From Alnus glutinosa (lineage: Eukaryota; Streptophyta; Magnoliopsida; Fagales; Betulaceae): a DNA stretch of 64,000 nucleotides. The DNA lies in contig NC_084897.1 of NCBI RefSeq assembly GCF_958979055.1, forward strand, positions 26,140,628-26,204,627. The letters are read 5' to 3'. Below the pieces are notes generated by a model. That model saw only the letters and a program-made list of their open reading frames with translations. It was not told the DNA's origin and did no database searches. The first letter of the stretch is position 1, and every line of letters starts with the position of its first letter. The translations under genes were made by a program, and so were the position numbers. Below are positions 25,994 through 38,036 of the stretch, one piece after another.

Positions 25994-26434
25994 CAAGTTA
26001 AGCTGTATATATATATTTCTAATAAACAAACAACTACGGTGGGTACGTTGCGTAGTGCTTGTAATAAATGTTACGTACCCTGACAAAGCAGTCATGGAAA
26101 TGCATCCGGAGTAGACCTGCCGGAACTGTGTTGTCTTTCGAGGTTGCGTTCTTGACAGCATTTGTAATGATTGATTCGGCTTGGGGGCACGTTTTGTCAT
26201 AGAAAGTAAAGTTTAGTGAACTCCCTGGAGAAAATGCCGATAATATGAGAAGAACTGAGCTCAAGATTACAACAATGGATGCCATATATAACAGCTACTT
26301 AATTTCTTAGCTCTGTTTAGCTTCAGTCAGCATGCATGGACACTAAATAAGAATTATAGCGATCGAGAGAGAGAGAGAGATGATATTGACAGAGAAATGT
26401 CGTGGTCGACACAGATAATAATGAAGTAGTTTGA
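24545..26434. repeat. Tandem segmental duplication, copy A (peroxidase 1 unit)
   Basis: This unit contains peroxidase gene 1 with about 330 bp downstream and 150 bp upstream of the coding sequence. It matches 30856-32664 in exons, parts of introns and both flanks, for example GAACACTGGTGCTCATTTGG, GGAAACGATGGATTGCCACC and CACAGATAATAATGA. Edges are approximate. Confidence 0.8.
24883..26285 (-). CDS. Class III peroxidase 1 (PRX64-like), 4 exons, 321 aa
   Basis: Secretory haem peroxidase that oxidises phenolics with H2O2 in the cell wall (family knowledge). Exons: 26079-26285, 25740-25931, 25402-25573, 24883-25277. There is a signal peptide at residues 1 to about 23. The distal site is [15 protein letters not shown] (Arg60, His64) and the proximal site ALSGAHTIG (His193). 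All eight conserved cysteines are present (KTCP, HDCF, GCDA, SCPG, SCAD, SHCS, GVC, NCS). By memory the closest type is Arabidopsis PRX64, linked to lignin deposition. Oddity: both acidic ligands of the proximal calcium site look replaced (Val246 and Asn253 in [10 protein letters not shown]), whereas the sister copy keeps MDPSSTTFDN. Introns 1 and 3 hold AT microsatellites. Possible TATA boxes lie at 26439-26446 (TATAAATA) and about 26352. Confidence 0.93.
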
Positions 26435-26446
26435 TGGTTATTTATA

Positions 26447-27351
26447 GAGAGAGAGAGAGAGAGAGAGTTTCAAGGTGAATTACTCAGCCACGAAATTGTT
26501 GTTGAAAGGCAGAATAGAAGAACCACGTACACTGCTGCACCTGAGACCGAGTCTTTTGCTTTATATACAAACAGAAACACCACCCATCAGTCCTCACCAA
26601 TGCGCGCCCATCAATCGTAAGCCACGTTTTCTTCCCTCTCTACGAAGAATTTTGCGCGTGGCGCTCCATCTTCCCTACTCGTAAACAATTTCAGTCGTTT
26701 TGTAGTTTGTACACTAACAGGGGCTGCGGTCCTGTGGACCGGTGAAAACAAGACCAAGACCAAGACCAATCGGGTATTCGGGTCCTATTGGTGACTGCGC
26801 TTATAGTGGGTGCATGGTTGACAAAACAAGAGGAGAAGAAACACCCCTCCCCCTTCCCCGGGAGGGCAGGGGTGCACACTGCTGACTGCACACACAGCCA
26901 TCTTTCTTTTTTCTTTTTTAAATAATAATAATAAATTTTTTAGTTTTTTAATTTTAATTTTTTAGTATTTAATAAAATAAATCATTATTATTTTTATATG
27001 ATACGGTAAAAAATAATGAAGTGGTGTAATGGACGTTACTTTATTGGACGAAAAAAAAACATGGAATGCCCGCCATTTAGAATTCACAAAAAATCTATGC
27101 AATCAAATTTAATTTTTGAAAACTCAAGAAACGATCGCAAATGACACGTGACAGTTTTGTTAAATCACAACTTTTTATAAAAGTTTAAGTTAATAAAAAG
27201 AGGTAAATTTAATCATTTAATCAATACTTTAACAACGTTATATTCATTTATATAAAATATAGATTGTGGCGTCAATTTGTGAGAAAATTGTAATAAACAC
27301 AGTAATAATAAAAGCATTTTTCTTATTATATTGTATAATATTTTTAAAAAT
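26447..27351. other. Intergenic DNA upstream of peroxidase 1
   Basis: It holds a GA repeat (26446-26466), a GC-richer stretch at 26490-26890 with no recognisable protein on either strand, then AT-rich DNA. I see no supported gene. Confidence 0.4.
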
Positions 27352-27693
27352 GACAGAAATTTCCTACAGCCCACAACTAAGATTGACATGTGTCCATTGA
27401 CATGTGAGAAACACATGTTATTTTAATAGCATGTGTTTCTTACAAGTTTTTTTAAAAGCATTAATAAATTATTCAAAAAAAAAAATAGCATTAATAAAAA
27501 AAACATGTGATTCTCACATGCTTAAGGGATACATGTCATTTTTATATGTGCATTGTAGGAAATTTTTTACAAACTTTTATTAATGCTATTAAAAAAGCTT
27601 GTAAGAAGCACATGTTATTTTAATAACATGTGCTTCTTACATGCTCAAGGGATACATGTCATTTTTATATGCGCATTGTAGGAAATTTTTGTC
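27352..27693. mobile_element. Foldback element with internal repeats, ~342 bp
   Basis: The ends GACAGAAATTTCCTAC and the complement of GTAGGAAATTTTTGTC are inverted. Inside, a block starting near ACATGTG...CTTAAGGGATACATGTCA is present twice in direct order. Each block is preceded by palindromes such as ACATGTTATTTTAATAGCATGT. The flanks are AT palindromes, so a target duplication cannot be read with confidence. Confidence 0.6.
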
Positions 27694-27808
27694 ATTTTAA
27701 AAATAATGATGTGATAAACAGTTTGGTTTAACGGTTTTTTCGATTTGAAAACATAATTAATAAAATATGATTTTTAAAAGCATAGTTAAATATTTTATAA
27801 AATTATAA

Positions 27809-28501
27809 GGGATAATTGCACCATTGGTCTTTGTGGTATGTCATAATTATTTTTCACCCCTTATGGTTCAACAAGTTTATGAGAGGTCCTTGTGTTAAGC
27901 AACAATTATAAATCGATCCTTGACGTCAAATTTCGTTAAATTTTTTAACAGATTTTGTTAAATGTCACGTCAGCGCCACATCAAACCAATAAGAATGTGA
28001 CACGTATCCATCTTAATAAAATAAATAAATTTATTAAAAAATAAACAAATATACTTATTTTTTTAAAAAAAATTAAAATTAAAATTCAACAAAAGAAAAA
28101 CAAAAAAAGCAAGGGGTGGCTAGGCCACCCCCAGCCAATGGGGGTGGCCGCGCGCCACCCCTAGTGACCTTCGGGCCACCCTCAGCCTCTGGGGAGGCCT
28201 CGGCCACCCCTTGCTTTCTTTTTTTTTTTTTCTTTTTTTTGAATTTTATTTTTTTTTAAAAAAAAATAAGTTTATTTTTTAATATTTTTTTTATTAAAAT
28301 AGACACGTGTCGCATTTTTATTGGTTTGATGTGGCGCTGCCGTGACATTTAACAGAATCTGTAAAAAAATTTAACAGAATTTGATGCCATGGATCGATTT
28401 GTAATTATTGTTTAGCACAAGGACCTCTTATAAACTTTTTAAACCATAGGGAATGAAAAATAATTATGACATATCATAGGGACCAATAATACAATTACCT
28501 C
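27809..28501. mobile_element. Mutator-like MITE, 693 bp, perfect 9-bp target duplication
   Basis: The long terminal inverted repeats (about 200 bp) start GGGATAATTGCACCATTGGTC. It is flanked by the perfect direct repeat AAATTATAA (27800-27808 and 28502-28510). The core is a GC-rich set of GGCCACCCC inverted words between poly-A and poly-T. It belongs to the same family as the element at 36226-37005, sharing ends, subterminal CACGTGTC words and the same type of core. Confidence 0.92.
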
Positions 28502-28571
28502 AAATTATAAATTATGCAGTTTTAAAAACACATCCCTTTTGCACATGAAAATGGCTATTTCTTTTACAATT

Positions 28572-28754
28572 GAGAAATGATCCTTACACTCATTTCTCAC
28601 AACAGCCCCACAACAAGCTAACGTGGCTGGTAATATTTTATTATTTTTTTTTGTTTTGTTTTCTTTTCTTTTTGTAAAAAAATAATAAAATATTACCAGC
28701 CACATCAGCTTGTTATGGGGCTGTTATGAGAAATGAGTGTAGGAATCATTTCTC
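28572..28754. mobile_element. Mutator-like MITE, 183 bp, perfect 9-bp target duplication
   Basis: Foldback with ~77-bp inverted ends starting GAGAAATGATCCTTACACTC, flanked by the perfect direct repeat TTTACAATT (28563-28571 and 28755-28763). It sits only 61 bp from the previous element. Confidence 0.92.
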
Positions 28755-28763
28755 TTTACAATT

Positions 28764-30855
28764 TAATACGCATTCAGCCCTTGTTTGCATTCATTTGGAT
28801 GCAAGTGTTTGCACTGGGCTCGTGGTTTTCGTGTGTCAACGAGGCCCATTCTATAAGTTTGGGGTTGGAGGCCCATTAAGGTCATAAACCCACGCCTTTC
28901 AAGCATCATGAGTTGTGTCCTAATTTGGCGGGTCATTCATGAAGGCTAAAAAGTTGGATCCATACCGAAAGGCGAAAGCGGAAGGTTGATCCGAGAGAGT
29001 AGAGTCTCCAGCGCATCCAACCGTGCGACGGGCACAACGAAGCTCCGCTCCGCTCCGACTACCCCTTTAACCTTACAAGCCCAAATACCTCAAGCCTAAA
29101 CAGTAAACGCCCATAGCTTTGAGTCCGTCATGATTATTCTACTCAGGTTGAAAGGCCTTTTTCTTTTTAGCCGGTTGTGAGCGAGGAGAAATTCGAACAC
29201 CCGACACCGTGGTTTGTAGCCACATGCTCTAATCCTTTGATCGAGGCCCCCCATTTCCACTAAATATGTTCTGGAGAGTCCCAAATTCAATCCAAATAAC
29301 CCAATCCGCACCCAACTCATCTGCACAAAGGTCCCATACGTTTGACAATGGACAAAAGTTTTACTCTGAATTAATTGAAGATTTTTTTATTATTATTTAT
29401 TTTATAAATTTAGTCTATTAATTTGACACGTGTTCAAAATGCATGTGATATATTCTCATATGCATTTTTAATTCTGATATATATTTTAGACATATCAATC
29501 TAATAAGGCATATTAGAAAAAAAATAAATCTGAGAACCTAATTTGGAAGAATTTTTTTCATTTTACCAATCTCTTGCTCTACATACCTGTTGTTAATTAC
29601 ACTAATACCTCTTCCTCTTCCTCAAGCCCACAAACCCCCCAGGCAATGCTGCAAATTAATATATTATTGAATAGAGACCTAATACCTATATCTTCCTCTT
29701 CCTCAAGCCCACAAAGCCCACAAAGCCCCATGCAATGCTGCATATATATTATTGAATAGAGACTAGTTATATGGGAGAATTTATAGAGATAATGTTCGAG
29801 TTCAAGACTTTTACTTTAATACTATGTTAAATCATTACTTATCACATAAGTTTAAGAATAAATCACCACTTTTCGTGCGAGTCCACCAACTTAGGGACAT
29901 CATAACTTTGTACATGCTTTTTTCCCCTCTATTAAAATTGTTTTTGTTTTTGGTTGTTTCATGTGCAATTTAGGGACTACATGCAATGTGCTGTCTTGCC
30001 GTCGAAATGAAGTCTTCTTTGGAACACAATGATTTCAAGATCAATAACTTTGACCTAGCTCCTTATATTTGAATGCTATTGTTATGATGATTATGGTGAC
30101 TCGCTTTTCCTTTTTAGGTCTGAAATTGTAGTGACTGGTATGCTCACACCCAACCGGCATTTGGGAAGAAATGCTCAGTAAAGAGTTTGTTTGGTCATGT
30201 AATTAAAAGTGTGTATTTAAACAAAAATGCAGAAATTTTTTTTAAAAAATATACGTTTTAACTAAAAAGGCAGGCAAATAGGTGTATTTTTAAAAAATGC
30301 ATAATTTTAAAGGTAAAATCGATATTTTTGAAATTGTACGTTAGTTTGAAACTTCAAACTTAAACGGACCCAAAATTTAGTAGAATATTGACGTTCAAAT
30401 GAGATAAAAATTGAACCCAATTGGAATTGCCATTACGGGTTGTTTTCATGTTTTGGTCCAATTCATCTGACGTTTTAGTGATTGAAATGCTTAGATTTCT
30501 TTGGAGTTCGATTTGATTTACATTTTAAACGGTTGTTAGAAGAGCATGTATTCATCTGACAAGGTGATGCATGTTTCCATTTAAATGGATGAGGAAGATC
30601 GATCCCCTGCATATATATTAAAGTTATCGACGGTTGGGACCAGATATGAATGAGATTAATTGCTTCTCTGTATTCATGACTGGAAGATTTCTCTTGGATT
30701 TCTAGATTTTAGTACCTAGCTATGCCTCTTTAGCCTACAACCACTCAGAGGAAAGAAAAAGACAGCAGAAAAGGAAAAGACAAACCTAAGTTCAATTCCC
30801 ATGCATGCCCTTTGTCATTGGCAGTAATAAAATTCTTGGTTTGATTTGAAAAGGA
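28764..30855. other. Intergenic DNA between the peroxidase copies
   Basis: Two GGCCCA (site II type) words at about 28849 and 28872 and a GC-rich stretch to 29090 look promoter-like, but no gene follows. A SINE-like or tRNA-like B box (GTGTTCGAATTTCTCC, minus, about 29185-29205) lies in 29160-29253. The rest is AT-rich with no supported coding sequence. Confidence 0.4.
29602..29763. repeat. Imperfect tandem duplication, 77 + 85 bp
   Basis: Copies 29602-29678 and 29679-29763 both start CTAATACCT and end TTATTGAATAGAGAC. They differ mainly by an extra AAAGCCCAC-type unit in the second copy. Confidence 0.85.
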
Positions 30856-31177
30856 AGTTAAAATATTCATTTAAATAATTAAATCAATTATTTTCTATCC
30901 GTTTAAGTTCTACTCTTAAATAAACGATCGATAATTCAACAAATGGGAAAAAGAGAAAAATCAATGACAACAGTTAATGAACACTGGTGCTCATTTGGAT
31001 AATTAAGTTTATATATGTATGATAATATGCTAATTAAAATCCTTATGAGGACATGCATGCTTTATTTCTGAAACATATACTCATAACTAAGGAAGGAAAC
31101 GATGGATTGCCACCCCATTATTGATAGATTAATTACCGAGCTCTCATATATATATTTATGATAATTATAAACTATAA

Positions 31178-32493
<1,316 letters not shown>

Positions 32494-32568
32494 AATTGCT
32501 ACTTTCTTCTCTCTCTTTAATTAGCTTCAGGAAGTAAGCATGGACACTAAACAAGAATTAGATAGACA

Positions 32569-32576
32569 TTTATAGC
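32569..32576 (-). promoter_or_regulatory. Candidate TATA box of peroxidase 2
   Basis: TATAAATG on the minus strand. The homologous position in the sister promoter has lost about 12 bp and reads TATAATTC. Confidence 0.4.
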
Positions 32577-32664
32577 ACGCGAGACAGAAAGAGAGAGATG
32601 ATACTGACAGAAAGAAATGACGTGGCATGGTCGATCGACACAGATAATAATGATGTAGTTTGAG

Positions 32665-35661
32665 CAAGAATATTCATAATTAATGGCGTGGTAATAATAA
32701 AGCATTCTCATTCCTCACCAGTCATGACTGCTATATATATATAGCCAAGTAAATTTTAATTACTGAATGCTTCTGTATGGGAACAAACCAAATTAAACAA
32801 ACTTCCATCGCGAATGATTACTAGTCGTCTGTGGTAATAACTGAAAGCCTGACTCCCTCGGTTCATGATGGAAAAAAATTTCTTTCAAAAGTTTTATATT
32901 AATGATTTTTATATGCATTTTTAATAAAATATTATCAGCGTGTATTTTATTAAAAGAGTGTTGTTATAGATATATACTACATCATTTATTATATATAAAT
33001 TATCTTATTATAAAAGCTATCGGATTAAGCAAATTTGCCAACTATTTACTAATTATAATAGACTTGAGAATCAAATTTCTTTCGATCCAATTTAGAGAAA
33101 TACTTTAATTTGTCCATCCATAAATTGCTAAATTGTTGTGACGTGACTCTGGTAGCAAAGTGAAGTATTCACTGGCCATTTTTTGTGGGAAAGCAACCTT
33201 AAAAATGGATGAAATAAATTTATTAAATAAATCTAAGAAAACTTCACATTAACTCGTTATTTTGTAGCGATAGTGTAGAGTGATAATGATATATATGAGT
33301 AGCCCTCCTTCTGGTCGGTCGTTACAAAAGTGGCCGGATCAAATAAATTAAACCACTCACTTTAGCTGAATGGCCCCGACAATTCTAAGAAGGAAATGTA
33401 CGTTGGTGGTGGTTAGAGTTGAGACATCAAAGTTGTTATTCATGTTATTGAAGCTTGATTCTTACGTCTAAAGCTTTTTTAGTTGTAATGGGGGGCCTCG
33501 TGCAAAGCAACGACGAAGCTAGCTGGATAGCTCTGTCAATCACGAGCCCAACTCGTGGAAAATATTGTACCGTAATTAACAACTTTAGTCAGGCTCAGGC
33601 TCAGGCTCACATCCATTCTAACCACTTTTTTCGTTTGGTCGTGTCACGTGTGGTGCATATACTCTTGTAAGAGAAAGGATGAAGATAGAAATTTATTTTT
33701 ATTTTTTTGTGCCACAATGCATTAGTAAAATGACAACAAAAATCTGTAATCTTTTTTTTAATTTTTCAAGAATTCTAACGGTACAGTTGATTGCACGGCG
33801 ATCATATTCAATCAATATTGAAAAACAGGTAAAGACAATCAGAAACTTGTTAGAAGTTGTCGATTGAGTTCCGATGCTTAAGTTAGTAAATAAAATTATT
33901 TCTCGCTCAAAATAAGTAAGCAAGGTTCTTTCAAAATTTTGAGTGTGAGAATGGTTGTAAAATTGAACTTGGAATGACGGTATCACCTCCCCTTTATAGT
34001 CTTATTAGGTGTCGTATCAGATTCTGCACTTACTGGCAGGTTAATTATAGCCTTAGCCTGATTTTGTGTTCGATTATATGCTCATTAGAGGGTTGTGGCC
34101 TTAGCCAATTTCTTTCGCTTGAAATTACGGGACAATTGAACTAAAACTATTGAGTGGTTATTCTCAGTAATGCTGCAACTTAGACATCATTTAAGTAACT
34201 CTTATGCATACATGACCGGTTGAACTACCTCAATTTGTTTCTTTGGTTTAATATTGTCATTAGTTCTCAGTTCCACTCCTTTGTATTGGTCTTCGTGGTC
34301 TGTTCGGGACTTGCAATTCAAGTTTTACGTACCCCCCCCGGCCCCCCCCCCCGGACTCGAATCCGGCCTAGGTTCTCAGGTCTGTTTGCTCACTATGATA
34401 GAGCACATATCTAATAATTCTAATCTATCATATTCATTCCCAATTTTGATGACTGCTACATTAACACACACACACATATCATACCAGTTACTTCAAATGA
34501 CCAATCATTTTGCGAGGCTCCCAATTCTTCCCCTCCCCACCGCCCCCCACTTTTTTTTTTGTTTTCTCTCTCTCGAGTAAATGACAATTACACTATAGCC
34601 TAGAGGATAAGAGAAGAAATATATAGGTAGGGTGAGCCATCCTATCATGTACAAAAGGTGATAGAAAAGAGAAAACAGAGGATTAAATTGGAGGCACAAT
34701 CTTCTAAAGAAAGGAAAAAAAAAATTACAACTCCATTTGCAGTCCATAAACTTTTTAGGTAGACCATAATTCAAAACAAGAAAGGAAGTATTTGATGTCT
34801 TAAATGGGGTCTCATCTCTTGTTACATGGGAGGAGTGCCTTTTTTATGTCTTAATGCCTTTTAGGGGATTTATTTATTTATTTGAAAAAATGTTCTGCAG
34901 TACACTTCGCTTATTTTGAGAAATCCAAATAGATATAGAGCCATACTTATAGAAAAAAAAATACAAATTTCAAAATTAAGAAGAGAAAAAAGAAAAAAAA
35001 AAAAGCTTAGTTGGGCTGGTCGTACGTCCACCCCGACCACCACAACAGTGGCCGCACGACCACCTCTCAGTTGCTTAGGGTGGCCATACGACCATCTTAA
35101 TCTTTTTTCTTTTTTTAAATATTTTTTAATAATAAGTTAGTTATTATTCCAACAAAAGTAAAACACATGTTCTCTTAAAGAGTAATACTATATATTACAC
35201 ATTTATTCTACTTTCATTTTATTGGATTGATGTGGCTATACCCATAAGTGATCAGCCATTGTTAAAAACAAAAAATTAAAGGACAGATGAACATTACCAT
35301 ATCAAAAAAGTTAGATGGGAAGGGATGAAGGTATAACATTATATCATTTCTTGTTAAAATATTCCTACAACAAAGATGGAAGACAGATTCATAAAGAAAA
35401 TATTTTATATTTTAGGTTGTTCGTTTCTATATTTTCCTTGAAAACAGAAAATAAAAAACAACAAAATAAAAACATTTCAGGCCATGGGTTGGTCCTGATG
35501 CTCGTTTGGTGCCAAAAAATTGAAGGCCTTTTTCTCCGAGTTTCTGTTTCCTCCACCCGGTTTCAAAGCCCACCAATTTAACCCACTTCGTTGGGACCAA
35601 CCCGAGTACCAAAATCGGGTTAGGTCAAGATAATCCTCGCATCCAAACACCTGGCATTGTT
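32665..35661. other. Intergenic DNA, no gene seen
   Basis: AT-rich with scattered short frames lacking any family signature. Notable are two C runs at 34331-34351 next to a tRNA-like GGACTCGAATCC word, a small GC-rich GGTCG/CGACC patch at 35010-35100 between A and T runs, and a TE-like stretch at 35480-35640. Confidence 0.4.
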
Positions 35662-36053
35662 TAAGAACACTAGCAGCAGATTCCCAACCATTTTCTTTAT
35701 ATTTAAGGAACAAAACTACTTTTTGCTTCCTTATAAAAAAATACCCCACAATAGATTTCCTTACTTTTCCCTATATCAATTAATTATTATTTTTTTACTC
35801 TTATTTTATTCTTTATCTCTCTTTCCTACTCTTTCTCTTTTCACTATATCAATTAATTATTCTTCTTTTATATTAAAATAATACATAGGGAATGAATAGT
35901 AGACATGTATACATTGGGAATCACTATTCATTCCCAACCCCCTCATCTAAATATAGGACATCTGCTGTGGGATGTTTTTTTTATGTTTTTCATGAAATTT
36001 TCCTTAAATATAGGGAAGGGAACCAATATAGGGTAACTGCTACTAATGCTCTA
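35662..36053. mobile_element. Probable MITE, ~390 bp
   Basis: The left end (TAAGAACACTAGCAGCAGAT) is an imperfect complement of the right end (read in complement TAGAGCATTAGTAGCAGTTA). Both continue into the same CTTTATATTTAAGGAA-like word. Only a possible 3-bp TTA/ATA target site is seen. Confidence 0.5.
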
Positions 36054-36225
36054 TAAGTGCAATTCATTAAATCACGAGTGCAACTTCTGTCAGGTTGGGG
36101 CAAAAAAACAAGGGTTTTATGCCCTCGAACGAGAGATTGACACATCAGCCTAGAATAAAAAATGCCAATGTTGTAAAATCACTGGATCTAAATTTCCTTC
36201 TTTAAGTCTTTTGGCTTGAAAAAAA

Positions 36226-36719
36226 AGGATAATTGCATCGTTGGTCCCTGTGGTATACCATAATTATTTTTCACTCTCTATGGTTTAAAAAGTTCATGAG
36301 AGGTTCTCGTGATATGCAATAATTACAAATCGATCCCTGGCGTCAAATTCTGTTAAATTTTTTAACAGATTCCGTCAAATGCCACGTTAGCGACACGTGT
36401 CGCCATTAAGATGGCGACACGTGTCCACCATAATAAAAAATATAAATTTATTAAAAAATAAATAAAAATACTTATTTTTTTTTTAAAAAAAAAAAAACCC
36501 AAAAAAATTTCAAAAAAAAAAAACCTGAAGGAGCCGGCCACCCCCAGTGGCCGGGGGTGGCGCGGAGCTACCCCAGTGGCCTGGGGGTGGCCCGAAAGGC
36601 CACCCCTGGAAGATCCAGGGGTGGCCATCGGGCCACCCCCAGTGGTTGGGGGCGGCCAGGCCACCCCCAGTGGTTGGGGGCGGCCAGGCCACCCCCAAAG
36701 GGGTGGCTGGCTCCTACAG

Positions 36720-36753
<34 letters not shown>

Positions 36754-37005
36754 TATTTTTATTTATTTTTTTAATAAATTTATTTATTTTTTTTTATTAC
36801 GGTGGACACGTGTCGCCATCTTATTGGCGACACGTGTCGCTGACGTGGCATTTAACGGAATCTGTTAAAAAATTTAACAGATTTTGACGCCAGGGATCGA
36901 TTTGTAATTATTGCATATCACGAGAACCTCTCATGAACTTTTTAAACCATAGAGAGTGAAAAAATAATTATGATATACCACAGGGACCAACGATACAATT
37001 ATCCC
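36226..37005. mobile_element. Mutator-like MITE, 780 bp, 9-bp target duplication
   Basis: The ends (AGGATAATTGCATCGTTGGT and complement) are flanked by the direct repeat TGAAAAAAA (36217-36225 and 37006-37014). Long inverted arms contain CACGTGTCGCCA and TTTAACAGATT words. The core is a nearly palindromic GC-rich run of GGCCACCCCCAGTGG units between poly-A and poly-T. It is the same family as 27809-28501. Frames read through the core on both strands are by-products of the palindrome. Confidence 0.88.
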
Positions 37006-37015
37006 TGAAAAAAAT

Positions 37016-37440
37016 AACAGAAAAAAACCCTGCCCCCGCCAAACTTCGACGCCGCCGCTATCGCCGTTTCCGTCGTTCCGCTGCTCCTTCCATCGACCAA
37101 ATTCGGCCAACAGCATCGACAGCACCACACAACCTCCGATCGACAGCCGACCAACCCAACAGAACTGCCGAACACCAGATCCCAACAGCCACACCACAGA
37201 CCACCGAAAAAGCGGTCGAAAACGCTCCTGTCAACCACAGATTGCCGGAGAGCACGATGAATAGCCCACACGGGCGATTTGAGTTGTCCATCTGCAAGTA
37301 TTTGTGCAACAAGTTTCCGGATTCTAAACAAGTTATCCATGTGCTTTGCGATTTGTAAATTTGTTTCTTTTTTCAAACAAATCGCCACCAATTAGAAGCA
37401 ATTTCGACAAAACCCATAAAAGTTTTCACAACTAAAAGTT
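37016..37440. other. GC-rich patch of unknown origin
   Basis: It sits directly next to the MITE at 36226-37005. It is clearly richer in C and G than neutral DNA here, with CCG/CGA codon-like texture, but both strands are broken by stops and I recognise no family. It could be a decayed transposon or part of the upstream region of the ESF1 gene. Confidence 0.3.
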
Positions 37441-37556
37441 TCCTAGAATAATCTGAAAGTTTTTTTTTTTTTTTTTTCGTTTGATTTCTCTGTTTTGTGA
37501 TAATCATGTACCTTCATGTCCGTTCTGGTTTTAATGTTTCTGGGTTGCTTGTCTTT

Positions 37557-37592
<36 letters not shown>

Positions 37593-37666
37593 TCTCCGAC
37601 GACGTTTGAAGTTGATGAAGCCGGCGATATCTGGAAATTTTTCGGCTTGGCATATTAGTGGTGTTG

Positions 37667-37768
37667 TGGGCTTTTCCCGGCAAGATCTAGAAACTTCCCA
37701 GCGGTTTGTTGTGGGCTTTTCGGGCGGGTATCCAGCGTTGAGCAGTGGCGGTGGCGTCTTAGTGGGCT
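37667..37768 (+). promoter_or_regulatory. Cluster of three site II motifs upstream of ESF1
   Basis: TGGGCT occurs at 37667-37672, 37712-37717 and 37763-37768, about 270-370 bases before the ESF1 ATG. Site II (TGGGCY) clusters are common in promoters of plant ribosomal and nucleolar genes. AAGCCCTAAC, close to a telo-box, lies at about 37970-37980. Function is inferred. Confidence 0.4.
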
Positions 37769-38036
37769 GTGCCTGCGACAAGGTTTTTTTTTTTTTTTTT
37801 AAAGATTAAAGAGTGAAAAGGGGGTTTAGTTTCAGTGTTTTGTTAGTTTATGCTATCATATACTTTCTTTTTTTTTTTTTTTTTTTTTGATGCTGACATG
37901 CCAATTTCTCATTGGAGGGCAAAAACCTCTTGGTTTTTGCCACAGCATTGAAGTTATCCCCTCAACGACAAGCCCTAACAAGACCAATACTTTCGCAGTT
38001 TCGCTCACTCTTGCAGCACAGAGACGCTGATTCACC

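Noticed and set aside
34331-34351. Two C homopolymers as a possible functional G-quadruplex
   Set aside because: Only two runs are present, too few for a standard four-run quadruplex, and slippage-prone sequence or assembly error is as likely.
36362-36887. Several overlapping Gly/Pro/Trp-rich frames on both strands
   Set aside because: They arise from the GC-rich palindromic core of the MITE at 36226-37005; frames appear symmetrically on both strands.
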